From DASPUH01 sp035622975 (GTDB taxonomy: Bacteria > Chloroflexota > Limnocylindria > Limnocylindrales > CSP1-4), in assembly GCA_035622975.1 (NCBI GenBank), contig DASPUH010000037.1:1-18805 (forward strand): a stretch of 18,805 nucleotides of DNA. The letters run 5' to 3'. The notes below the pieces were generated by a model, which saw only the letters and a program-made list of their open reading frames with translations, did not search any database and was not told the origin of the DNA. Made by a program: the position numbers and the translations under genes. Shown piece after piece: positions 1 to 6,149 of the stretch; within the stretch, counting starts at the first letter, position 1; every line of letters begins with the position of its first letter.

Positions 1-300
1 GCCGCCCACGCCACGGCGCTGGTGATGGACTACACCTGCCAACCAGGCCAGCACTGCACGGTGTACTTCGATGCCATCGTCTCCATCCTCATCCCGCAGG
101 ACCCCGCGACCGACTACGCCTACTGGCCGCCGACCTATCGCGTCAGCGGGATCGCTGGGCCGGAGACGCTCTCGCCCTGGGTCGGGTCGCTACCCGCCAC
201 GTTGGACACGCTCCTCCGCTCCGTTGGGTTCACGGGACAGGCCAGAGGACATCCGGCCCTTGCGATAGCCGGGCGGGCTCGCATCGTGGGCCTGCCATGA
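1..300 (+). CDS. C-terminal part of an unrecognised protein
   Basis: The open frame runs from the first base of the window to a TGA at 298-300, so the start lies outside and only the last 99 residues are visible. The first in-window ATG is at 22, but nothing shows it to be the true start. The visible part has two cysteines close together (near TCQPGQHC), a hydrophobic stretch (FDAIVSILI), an aromatic patch (YAYWPPTYRV) and a small-residue tail. No family is recognised. It has the same orientation as the lipoprotein gene that begins 28 bases downstream and could be in one transcript with it. A secreted or membrane-associated protein is possible, but that is a guess. Confidence 0.5.
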   Translation, partial: AAHATALVMDYTCQPGQHCTVYFDAIVSILIPQDPATDYAYWPPTYRVSGIAGPETLSPWVGSLPATLDTLLRSVGFTGQARGHPALAIAGRARIVGLP

Positions 301-328
301 AGTCGTCTGGGCTCCGGGGCATGGCGCT

Positions 329-697
329 GTGAGAGGGCTCGCGGTGGCGTGGCTCGGTCTGGCTCTGGCGGCCTGCATGGCGCCGTCGCCCTCGCCGGTG
401 CCGACGATCTCGCTGGCCACGGCCGAGGCCACCGCCATCGCCCAGGTGACCTCGATCACGCCCGTCGTCGTGCGATCCGCCCGTCTCACGATCTACCGGG
501 CCGAGAACCTGCCGGGCAACCAGGTGCCCGGTGACACGCCGGTCTGGGAGGTGATCCTGGAGGGCACGATGCCCGAGCCGTGCGGCACCCCGACGGTCTC
601 GCCCGGGCCGCAGGGCACCTGCACCAACCCCAGTGAGCTGGTCCTCATCGATGCCCGCGACGCGACGTTCATCCAAGCCGTCAGCCCGTACCCGTAG
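329..697 (+). CDS. small lipoprotein, possible PepSY-like domain
   Basis: The protein has 122 residues and a GTG start. The start is fixed by a compact signal peptide (MRGLAVAWLGLALAAC) with lipobox L-A-A-C, giving a lipid-modified Cys16. A Pro/Ser-rich linker follows (APSPSPVPT). The remaining 95 residues look like one small alpha/beta domain: an alanine-rich helix (TAEATAIAQVTS), then strands containing VWEVILEG and LVLIDARDATFI. The order helix, 'VWEV' strand, 'ID-RD-T' strand recalls PepSY-type domains, but the similarity is only by eye. It should be anchored on the outer face of the membrane. It is followed by a hairpin at 763-787 and by a second, larger lipoprotein gene. The upstream ATG at 321 runs into a stop after three codons and is not the start. 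Confidence 0.75.
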   Translation: MRGLAVAWLGLALAACMAPSPSPVPTISLATAEATAIAQVTSITPVVVRSARLTIYRAENLPGNQVPGDTPVWEVILEGTMPEPCGTPTVSPGPQGTCTNPSELVLIDARDATFIQAVSPYP

Positions 698-762
698 CGA
701 TGACCTACCGGGACGGCAGCCCAGGGAACGAGAGATCGGCGAGGTCGCAGGGTCACGACACA

Positions 763-787
763 GCGCCACCAGCCCGGGCGGTGGCGC
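763..787. terminator. GC-rich hairpin between two lipoprotein genes
   Basis: An 8-bp perfect stem, GCGCCACC (763-770) with GGTGGCGC (780-787), encloses a 9-base loop. There is no T-run. It lies after the stop at 697 and just before the start of the next lipoprotein. It could be a terminator or attenuator for the upstream gene. It also argues against translation of the downstream gene starting as far up as 700. Confidence 0.45.
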
Positions 788-792
788 GTCTC

Positions 793-2181
793 ATGTGCAT
801 GCGGGTGCTGATCGCTGGGATCGTCGTCGCCCTGGTCGCGGCGTGCGCCAGTCCGACCCCGACGCCGACCACGTCCCCCACGCTCGTCGCCCAGGCCTCC
901 GCGACGGCTGCGCCCAGTCCGTCAGCCGAGCCCACCATCACGCCGTTGCCATCGCCGACGGCCACCCCATCGGGACCCGAGGTGCTCGCGCCGGAGGGTG
1001 CCACGATGGCCCTCACCGATGGCTACGCGGCAACCTGGGGCCCGAGCCTGTACCAGGCGAAGGACGACCCGGCCCACGCGGGCACCGTGCTCGTCGAGGC
1101 GACCAACCTCGTCACCGGCTTCGAGGCCGGCGCGGTGCCCATGACGGTCACCACCGCCGTGCGGGTCCAGCCTGATGAGGTGGTGCAGCCCCCCGACGGG
1201 TTCTGGGACCCAGCGACCACCGTCGCGACGGACGGGCGCACTCTGGCCCTCGTCGTGTGGCACCACGTCGGGCCGCCCGGCGACCATGCGGTGCCCTGTG
1301 ATGGCCGCGAGGCCGAGCCCGTGGTGTGGCGCATCCTCGTGGCGCCGCTCGATCCGCGGACCGGCCTGCTGCGCGGGCCGTTCACCGTCTTCGCCAGCGG
1401 GGTCAGCCGCGACGAGTTCCTGCTGCCCGGCCAGGGTGAAGGCTGCGTCGGGCCCCGGACACCGCGGGTGAGCGTGAGCGACGGCCGGATCGCCTATACC
1501 GTGGAGGCGCCGCAACGGGGCCCCTCCTCCGCTGCCGCCTTCGCCATGCACATCATCGTGCGGGCCCTGCCGGGCGGCGCGACGGTGCGCACCATCGCCG
1601 TCGACCGGACCGTGGTCAGCCTGGCGATGGCTGGCCGGACCGTCGTCTTCAGCGACTCGGATGACGGCGACGCCGTCGGCGATCCTGGTTGGGCCGTACG
1701 GGTCTCCACCGATGCCCATCCCGCGCCGAGCGTCCTGGCCACCGGCAGCCAGGCCACCGCGAAGAGCGGCTACGGGCAGCCTCCGCTCGTGGCCACCGAC
1801 GGCGATCTCGCGGCCTGGGAGGTGCTCCTGGACAGCAGCATCACGGTCTCGGGCCTCCAGGCTGGAGCGCACCTCATGGCCATCGCCGTGCCCGGCCAGA
1901 CCTGCGACCTCGGCGGCGTGGACGGCGGCTTGGTGAGCCTCGGCTGCACGACCGACGCCTGGGCCCAGGGCCTCGTCTCGGGCGATCAGCCGATCATGCC
2001 GTTCGTGTGGTCGGCGGCCGGCGGACCGTACCCGGTTGTCGGTGGCCCGGACATGATCCTGAACGACGCGCCGATGGTCGCCGGCGGCTGGCTCGTTGCC
2101 TTCGGCGGGCCGGCGAACGCCGCGTGGGGCACGGCCTGGGGCTTCTCGACCGCCGGCTGGTCGCCCACGCCACAACCCTAA
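793..2181 (+). CDS. large lipoprotein with beta-propeller-like repeats
   Basis: The frame is open from 700. The likely start is ATG 793 (or ATG 799), because the signal peptide MCMRVLIAGIVVALVAAC begins there; the upstream 31 residues are hydrophilic and cross the hairpin at 763-787. From 793 the protein has 462 residues. It has lipobox L-V-A-A-C (Cys18), then about 40 residues of Pro/Thr/Ser linker (SPTPTPTTSPT and similar). The globular part carries spaced repeats of the type 'VATDGRTLALVVW', 'VSDGRIAYTVE', 'MAGRTVVFSDSDDG' and 'ATDGDLAAWEV'. This strand-turn-strand pattern with DGR/DGD turns is typical of TolB/WD-like propellers. A periplasmic or cell-surface binding or scaffolding role is inferred. 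No catalytic motif was seen. Identity beyond 'propeller lipoprotein' is unknown. Confidence 0.8.
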   Translation: MCMRVLIAGIVVALVAACASPTPTPTTSPTLVAQASATAAPSPSAEPTITPLPSPTATPSGPEVLAPEGATMALTDGYAATWGPSLYQAKDDPAHAGTVLVEATNLVTGFEAGAVPMTVTTAVRVQPDEVVQPPDGFWDPATTVATDGRTLALVVWHHVGPPGDHAVPCDGREAEPVVWRILVAPLDPRTGLLRGPFTVFASGVSRDEFLLPGQGEGCVGPRTPRVSVSDGRIAYTVEAPQRGPSSAAAFAMHIIVRALPGGATVRTIAVDRTVVSLAMAGRTVVFSDSDDGDAVGDPGWAVRVSTDAHPAPSVLATGSQATAKSGYGQPPLVATDGDLAAWEVLLDSSITVSGLQAGAHLMAIAVPGQTCDLGGVDGGLVSLGCTTDAWAQGLVSGDQPIMPFVWSAAGGPYPVVGGPDMILNDAPMVAGGWLVAFGGPANAAWGTAWGFSTAGWSPTPQP

Positions 2182-2270
2182 GACGGCCCGCGATTGCCCC
2201 ACGAAACGGGACGCCTACCTGCGATGGTCCCGAGCCGGGTCCTCGTGTGGCTGACCTCTCACCGACGATC

Positions 2271-2636
2271 ATGACCGACGCACAGGTCGCGGTCGCCCTG
2301 TTCGGTCTCCTGGTTGCCGCGGGCTCCGCAGGTTTGACTGTTGCCGACTACTGGGATCGAACCGGGGGCGCGTTGGGTCTGCGTTGGTTGGCGGTCGCAG
2401 GCCAGATCGCCATCCTTGGCGTCGGGACCGTCGCGGCGGTCACGGCCCATCCAACGAGTTGGACGGCGACCGCGCTGGAGTACGTCGTGCCGGCATACCT
2501 CGTCGGCGTCGTCATCTCCATCGTTGCTCGGCCGCCAACCTCGCGCCCGCTGACTCGAAGCGTGGTGGCTGTCGCCCTGTTCCTGGCTTACTGTCTCGTC
2601 GTCGTGAGGCTGCTGGTCCTCTGGTTCGGCGGCTAG
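2271..2636 (+). CDS. four-helix membrane protein, unknown function
   Basis: From ATG 2271 the protein has 121 residues. Four hydrophobic segments lie at about 5-25, 38-58, 68-87 and 97-118. The loops between them are short; the 26-37 loop reads DYWDRTGGALGL. A GTG at 2247 in the same frame is an alternative start that would add eight residues. No clear ribosome binding site distinguishes them, and the ATG is preferred because it sits directly before the hydrophobic N-terminus. The frame remains open far upstream inside the preceding lipoprotein gene, but that part is a shadow. The gene ends 40 bases before the hairpin at 2676-2699. Family not recognised. Confidence 0.6.
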   Translation: MTDAQVAVALFGLLVAAGSAGLTVADYWDRTGGALGLRWLAVAGQIAILGVGTVAAVTAHPTSWTATALEYVVPAYLVGVVISIVARPPTSRPLTRSVVAVALFLAYCLVVVRLLVLWFGG

Positions 2637-2675
2637 GGCTGGACGAGCGGTGGACCTACGTGGCGGGGCTCCGGC

Positions 2676-2699
2676 GGGGCCCAGCAACCAGTGGGCCCC
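2676..2699. terminator. bidirectional hairpin terminator between convergent genes
   Basis: GGGGCCCA (2676-2683) pairs perfectly with TGGGCCCC (2692-2699) around an 8-base loop, giving an 8-bp stem almost entirely of G-C pairs. It lies between the plus-strand gene ending at 2636 and the minus-strand gene ending at 2727, where a shared terminator is expected. Neither side has a clear T-run. Confidence 0.6.
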
Positions 2700-2726
2700 C
2701 CGAGGACCAGGGCCTCCGCTATGCCG

Positions 2727-3005
2727 CTAGGGCGTGCGCAGGGCAGCGACGACTGCGCCGGCGATGAGGACCAAGCCGAAGATCACTGCAGCGAGGACCC
2801 ATCGCAGGCCGACGATGTCCCGCCGCGTCCAGGCGAAAGCGGCAGTGGCGAGGCAGCCCGCGGCGCCGATGAGGGCGCCGAGTGATAGCTGTTGGCCGGC
2901 TAACGCGGGGGCGATGGTGATCGACGCGGCGAGCAGGAGGACGACCCAGATGACGTGGTACGCCCGGCTCTCGCGTACCCCGGCCGGGGATCGTTCATCC
3001 GCCAT
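2727..3005 (-). CDS. three-helix membrane protein, unknown function
   Basis: The protein has 92 residues. The frame is open to 3032, but ATG 3005 gives the sensible N-terminus (MADERSPAGVRESR, hydrophilic and probably cytoplasmic). Hydrophobic segments follow at about 17-37, 40-59 and 68-89. The loop at 60-67 is basic (TRRDIVGL), which orients the protein. The start overlaps the end of the secreted-protein gene by 11 bases (2995-3005), so the two are probably translationally coupled. It is the last gene of the minus-strand group 4464 to 2727 and is followed by the hairpin at 2676-2699. Family not recognised. Confidence 0.65.
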   Translation of the reverse strand: MADERSPAGVRESRAYHVIWVVLLLAASITIAPALAGQQLSLGALIGAAGCLATAAFAWTRRDIVGLRWVLAAVIFGLVLIAGAVVAALRTP

Positions 3006-3609
3006 AGGAGTAACTATACGAACCGTCGCCATACGCGGTGATGCTTACCCAGGGGTACTGCGTCGAAAGACAGACGGCCCAGATGCAGTTCTCCATGGCC
3101 GCCTCACGGTAGGTGTAGTGGCCGCTGTTCGAGACGCCCGAGAAGTGCACGAAGTAGTAGTCATCCGTCCCGGCGATGCCGTTGAAGATCTCGAAACCGT
3201 CGGCGTCCGACACGTAGTACCCCGTGGTCGTGCTGGTGATGCGGTTGGCCGACCAGCAGTAGTGATCGGTCACGTGCCAGCGGTAGGCGAGAGCCCCAAG
3301 CAGGGTGTACTCGTTGCGCCACGCATCAACGGCCAGGCAGCCCGAGGCCGACGCCGGAGACGCCGCCCGCAGACGCGCCTGGCTCATGACCGTAGCGGCG
3401 GTGTACGGCTGGACCGTGACACCGCCGCCCGGCAGTCCCGCCGGTGTCCCATCCATGGCGATCGCGCTGGACGGGAGGACGGGCGAGGCCGCGGCGACCG
3501 GCGTCGCCGCCACGAGCAGGCCGCATACCGCGGCTGAGCTGAGGGCCGTGCCCAGTGCGACCGCGAGCCGCGTGGCGCGGCCTCGATGGACCCCATGCCG
3601 AACGATCAT
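2995..3609 (-). CDS. secreted four-cysteine protein with YGDGSYSY tail
   Basis: The protein has 204 residues. ATG 3609 is chosen because a purine-rich ribosome binding site (AGAGGAG, about seven bases upstream) precedes it and a signal peptide follows: basic n-region to about residue 14, hydrophobic core about 16-36, likely cleavage after the alanines at 39-41. The frame is open to 3690, but the added residues are implausible. The mature part has cysteines 91, 118, 175 and 180, probably two disulfides. It is rich in Tyr/Trp/Gly/Ser and ends with PWVSITAYGDGSYSYSYGG. The general look (Cys-W spacing, 'GHYTYR', 'PWV-I...GDGSY') matches uncharacterised secreted proteins of high-GC Gram-positive-type bacteria; that is recollection, not a search. 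Function unknown. It overlaps the next gene by 11 bases. Confidence 0.75.
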   Translation of the reverse strand: MIVRHGVHRGRATRLAVALGTALSSAAVCGLLVAATPVAAASPVLPSSAIAMDGTPAGLPGGGVTVQPYTAATVMSQARLRAASPASASGCLAVDAWRNEYTLLGALAYRWHVTDHYCWSANRITSTTTGYYVSDADGFEIFNGIAGTDDYYFVHFSGVSNSGHYTYREAAMENCIWAVCLSTQYPWVSITAYGDGSYSYSYGG

Positions 3610-3705
3610 CGTCGACTCCTCTGGGCTTGCGGCCACGCATCGCCGTAGCGGGCCCGTAGGGTCGGGTCTGCTAGGCGGCTCGCAAGCCACGGTAGGAGCG
3701 GCCTC

Positions 3706-3858
3706 TTATCTCCCGCTTTGTGGAGAACCTCCTAGGCCGGCGGAGGACGCGCTGGGCGTTGTTCGGTCGGCGGTGAAGTACCAGACCCCGCCGCCGACGA
3801 CCGGCAGCGCCAAGCCGACCGTGGCCCATCGACGGTATCTGACCAAAGAAGCAGTCAT
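3706..3858 (-). CDS. 50-aa single-helix membrane protein
   Basis: This small gene begins at ATG 3858, immediately after a very strong purine-rich site (GAGGAGGG, ending one base before the ATG, so the spacing is short). It ends in TAA at 3706-3708. The product starts MTASLVRYRRWATVG. It has a basic N-terminus, one hydrophobic segment at about 12-29 containing a Gly-Gly-Gly, then a Ser/Thr/Pro/Gly-rich tail of about 20 residues. It lies in the same direction between the five-helix protein gene (ending 3985) and the secreted-protein gene (starting 3609), 97 bases before the latter. That position and the ribosome binding site support it as real. It could be a membrane anchor or accessory peptide for the secreted neighbour. 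No family is recognised. Confidence 0.55.
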   Translation of the reverse strand: MTASLVRYRRWATVGLALPVVGGGVWYFTADRTTPSASSAGLGGSPQSGR

Positions 3859-3984
3859 GCCCTCCTCATGGTTCGTCGGTGCCCGCAGGCAGGTCGGCCG
3901 GCCCCGAGGCCGGGACGTCGGCCGAAGACGCCTGGGCTGGTCGAGCCCTCTTTGGGAAGGTGTCGGGTCGAGACACCGGCGAGG

Positions 3985-4464
3985 TCATGTGGCACGCGCC
4001 CCGAACGCGACCAAGCCCGCGAGGGCGACCAGGGTGACCAGCCCACCGATGAGGAGCCCGCCGATCACGGTCGCGACCCGCACGCGATGACCGGTCGTGC
4101 GCCAAAGGAGGGCCGAGCCGAGACCTCCCGCGATCCCCCCGACCGGCATCAGGCCGACCACCGTGAAGAAGGAGCCGACGGGACCGTTCTCCGACGCCGC
4201 CACGGCGAGGCCGCCCCAGAACGTCGCCAGAGCTCCGGCGAGGACGGCCGCCGTCATGTCCGCGAGCGAGGGCGCCGTGGCCCGCCGGCGCATCCGCCAG
4301 GCCAGCACGAAGGCGATCCCAACGGCCACCCCGAGCGTCGGCCCCGCGGTGTACCCACCACCGATCCCCAGGAGCACGACCACGACGCTCGTGACCACGA
4401 TGCCCAGCACGAAGAGCACAATCGCCACGATCGATGCCCGGACCGGCCCACCTGCGGGTGGCAT
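3985..4464 (-). CDS. five-helix integral membrane protein
   Basis: The protein has 159 residues, with hydrophobic segments at about 10-34, 40-57, 70-90, 96-117 and 127-152. A basic cytoplasmic loop (RMRRRAT) lies after segment two. Glycine-rich helices (GIGGGYTAG, GGIAGGLGSALL, GGLLIGGL) suggest tight helix packing. No catalytic or transporter motif was recognised. ATG 4464 is the start: it lies seven bases after a TAGGCT -10 element, so the message is probably leaderless. It is the first gene of the minus-strand group that continues with the 50-aa protein, the secreted protein and the three-helix protein. Confidence 0.65.
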   Translation of the reverse strand: MPPAGGPVRASIVAIVLFVLGIVVTSVVVVLLGIGGGYTAGPTLGVAVGIAFVLAWRMRRRATAPSLADMTAAVLAGALATFWGGLAVAASENGPVGSFFTVVGLMPVGGIAGGLGSALLWRTTGHRVRVATVIGGLLIGGLVTLVALAGLVAFGARAT

Positions 4465-4470
4465 GACCTC

Positions 4471-4476
4471 AGCCTA
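4471..4476 (-). promoter_or_regulatory. -10 element TAGGCT, leaderless start
   Basis: On the minus strand TAGGCT ends seven bases before ATG 4464, placing the predicted transcription start on the A of the start codon. No convincing -35 box is seen. Part of a recurring pattern in this window. Confidence 0.4.
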
Positions 4477-4624
4477 TCGCCCGGCAGCTGCGTGGTCGCC
4501 AACGCCGCGACACCATCAGGCGATCGCCTATCGGCTCGACGCCTCGCAACCGCGCTGACCAGTACGCCAGCATGTGCCCATCTTGAACCTTGGTCGCTGC
4601 CTTCGGGTGCCGTGCGTGGCTAGT

Positions 4625-4643
4625 GTCAGCTTGCGAAGCTGAC
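4625..4643. repeat. perfect inverted repeat GTCAGCTT-GCG-AAGCTGAC
   Basis: Arms 4625-4632 and 4636-4643 match perfectly around a 3-base spacer. It could be a small hairpin or the binding site of a dimeric protein. It is not next to a start codon; the nearest downstream gene start on the minus strand is at 4464. Confidence 0.55.
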
Positions 4644-4746
4644 GATGCGGTTGGCGTCATGACCACGACGTAGGCCAAGGCCTGTCCGTCGCAGGCTCGC
4701 TGACCACCCTATGACCGCACCTACCCACCATCTGCCCACAAGTGGA

Positions 4747-4775
4747 CACGTGACTGACCGCCTGGTCACCACGTG
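4747..4775. repeat. nested palindrome flanked by two CACGTG boxes
   Basis: CACGTG occurs at 4747-4752 and 4770-4775. Between them lies TGACC (4755-4759), a 4-base centre and GGTCA (4764-4768). The whole is a nearly symmetric 29-bp element, resembling a double operator. No adjacent regulator gene was found. Confidence 0.5.
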
Positions 4776-4855
4776 AGCCGCCCTGTGCCGTCAGCGGGCC
4801 CTGGCGGACGTCCCGGACCCGACGAGCGTGGCACGCGGCTCACACCCCGGCAGGC

Positions 4856-5293
4856 TCAGCCAGATCCCGGTGACGGGCCCGGGCACTGCCATCCGGCCGG
4901 CGGCATGCCTGGCGCGAGGGTGACACGGCCGGCGCTGTCGATATCGAGGATGTGACTGAGGTCCGCTTCGGTCGACGAGGCTCCAGGCTGCATCTCGGTG
5001 AACGACAGCGTCTGCACTCCGGAGATGACGCCACCCGAGACACGGATCGTCACGGGGCCCGGCGCCACGAACATCGAGCCCTGATTGCAGTCCTCGGTGG
5101 AGGTTCCGGGGACGGTGATCGTCGCGTCGATGGTCGAGGGGAACCAGCCCTCGCTCGTCGTGACGACCTCGACCGTCGCCGCGCTCGCCATGCGGTTGCG
5201 CATCCAGACCGAACCCTCGGTCGGACCCGCGCGGGTGAAACAGCCAGCGGCGACCAGCGCCAACAGGAGCAGACCCACTAGGTACCGCCTCAT
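4856..5293 (-). CDS. small lipoprotein, unknown function
   Basis: From ATG 5293 the protein has 145 residues. The start is set by the signal peptide MRRYLVGLLLLALVAAGC, with lipobox V-A-A-G-C and Cys18. The open frame extends to 5368, but the extra 25 residues are arginine-rich and would precede the signal. A GGGGCGGG stretch just upstream of the ATG is the only candidate ribosome binding site. The mature part is mostly beta-like (TVEVVTTSEGWF, IDATITVPG, VTIRVSGGVI, RVTLAPGM). It has two further cysteines (69 and 137) that could pair, and ends in a Pro/Gly tail. No family is recognised. It is divergent from the SOS-box gene at 5426, with 132 bases between starts. Confidence 0.7.
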   Translation of the reverse strand: MRRYLVGLLLLALVAAGCFTRAGPTEGSVWMRNRMASAATVEVVTTSEGWFPSTIDATITVPGTSTEDCNQGSMFVAPGPVTIRVSGGVISGVQTLSFTEMQPGASSTEADLSHILDIDSAGRVTLAPGMPPAGWQCPGPSPGSG

Positions 5294-5399
5294 CCCGCCC
5301 CACGGTGCACCTCGGGGGCTGGTCCTGCAAGCCACGCGCTCCGGACGGCGCCGCCGCGCTTCGCACATGCGACCAAGGTGCGATCGGGTTGGCCCGGAC

Positions 5400-5415
5400 T
5401 AGAACAGGCGTTCTA
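5400..5415 (+). promoter_or_regulatory. LexA-type SOS box TAGAAC-AGGC-GTTCTA
   Basis: A perfect palindrome has 6-bp arms and a 4-base centre and contains GAAC-N4-GTTC, the core of LexA operators in Gram-positive-type bacteria. It overlaps the first two bases of the -10 element at 5414-5419, so a bound LexA dimer would block the promoter of the gene at 5426. The sequence match is direct; LexA binding is inferred. Confidence 0.7.
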
Positions 5416-5419
5416 TCAT
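5414..5419 (+). promoter_or_regulatory. -10 element TATCAT, leaderless start
   Basis: TATCAT matches the -10 consensus at five of six positions and ends seven bases before ATG 5426, so transcription should start on the start codon. It is overlapped by the SOS box. A weak -35 candidate, TTGGCC, lies at 5389-5394, but the spacing of 19 is long. Confidence 0.5.
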
Positions 5420-5425
5420 GGAGGG

Positions 5426-5689
5426 ATGACCGGCTGGGGCATCCCGCCAGGCTCCCGCACGGCGCACTACTTCGTCGGTGCCTGGTCGCTCTGCCGGCGT
5501 GTCGCACCGGCCCCCCTGCGGCTGACTCCCGACCCACCTGCGCCGGCGTGCGGGGCGTGCCGCAAAGCGGCGGCCCTGCGGGCGAGACTGCTCGGCGTCG
5601 AGCGGGTCGAACTCCATGAGCGCCCCGAGCCGCCGGCCTGGACCCCACCGCCGGGACTTCGGCCGCAGATGCGTCGCCGCGCCCGCTAA
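5426..5689 (+). CDS. SOS-box-controlled small zinc-ribbon-like protein
   Basis: The protein has 87 residues. ATG 5426 is chosen because it lies seven bases after the TATCAT -10 element; the in-frame ATG at 5378 lies upstream of the SOS box and would encode residues from the operator itself. The ATG at 5418 is in another frame and stops after three codons. The protein has His14, Cys23, Cys42 and Cys45 in the pattern AH...SLC(18)CGAC, a plausible single zinc site of a treble-clef or ribbon type. Small His/Cys proteins with an 'SLCGR...C..C' layout are common in high-GC Gram-positive bacteria and their phages. After Cys45 follow a basic alanine-rich helix and a Pro-rich basic tail (RPQMRRRAR), which suggests nucleic-acid contact. 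The LexA box implies DNA-damage induction. The stop overlaps the convergent gene by four bases. Function unknown. Confidence 0.65.
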   Translation: MTGWGIPPGSRTAHYFVGAWSLCRRVAPAPLRLTPDPPAPACGACRKAAALRARLLGVERVELHERPEPPAWTPPPGLRPQMRRRAR

Positions 5690-5976
5690 GGCGTCGTCAG
5701 GCCGCCCCAGGCCACAATCCCCAAGCCGAACGCCAAGATCGTCACCACCATCAGCGAGCGGATGGTGCGGACCCTGCGGCGCTCGAGCGCGGCGTCGCCC
5801 AGTGGGGTGCGGAGCGCCAGCAGTGCGCGGCGGGCCGAGGCGACCCGGCCGAGGCCCGTGACGTGCGACCACTCGGCGTCATAACGGGCCATGTAGTCGC
5901 GGAGGTCGAAGCTCCAGGCCACGAGGCCGAGCGCCAGCGCCGCCACTGCGACGGCAGCGATGACCACCAATTGCAT
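5686..5976 (-). CDS. two-helix membrane protein, unknown function
   Basis: From ATG 5976 the protein has 96 residues. It has a hydrophobic helix at the N-terminus (MQLVVIAAVAVAALALGLVAW, about 2-21) and a second near the C-terminus (LMVVTILAFGLGIVAWGG, about 74-92). Between them lies a charged, arginine-rich central part of about 50 residues with a short motif around DYMARYDAEW. The central part is probably cytoplasmic. The frame is open to a GTG at 6000, and ATG 5985 is also possible; 5976 is preferred because a TACGAT -10 element ends eight bases upstream. It is convergent with the SOS-box gene (4-base overlap of the ends) and lies downstream of the HNH nuclease in the same direction. Family not recognised. 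Confidence 0.6.
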   Translation of the reverse strand: MQLVVIAAVAVAALALGLVAWSFDLRDYMARYDAEWSHVTGLGRVASARRALLALRTPLGDAALERRRVRTIRSLMVVTILAFGLGIVAWGGLTTP

Positions 5977-5983
5977 GATCGGC

Positions 5984-5989
5984 ATCGTA
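5984..5989 (-). promoter_or_regulatory. -10 element TACGAT, leaderless start
   Basis: On the minus strand TACGAT ends eight bases before ATG 5976. This supports the shorter N-terminus for the two-helix protein. No -35 box is recognised. Confidence 0.35.
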
Positions 5990-6149
5990 GTCCGCTGCAC
6001 CGACGGCCGGGCCCGGACCTTGGCCTCGCCATGGTCGGCTTCCAGTTCGCCGTCGGGTCAATCGGGCTGGCCATCGACTTGGGCCTCTTCGGCTAACGAG
6101 CTGCCGAGACGCCGATGGATCCAGCCACCGTCGCCCTCGGTGCGCCCGC

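Larger units (their letters stand above)
4465..4855. other. gene-poor interval with palindromes
   Basis: This stretch separates the start of the five-helix gene from the end of the lipoprotein gene. The open frames inside it cross the palindromes, have no ribosome binding site or plausible composition, and are not called. It holds the -10 element at 4471-4476, a perfect hairpin at 4625-4643 and a nested palindrome at 4747-4775. Nothing else is recognised. It is less GC-rich in places than the flanking genes. Confidence 0.5.

Noticed and set aside
922..2202. Long minus-strand frame (426 codons) opposite the propeller lipoprotein
   Set aside because: It is a GC-codon shadow, very rich in Arg/Gly/His, and has no start signal; the plus strand has a signal peptide and lipobox.
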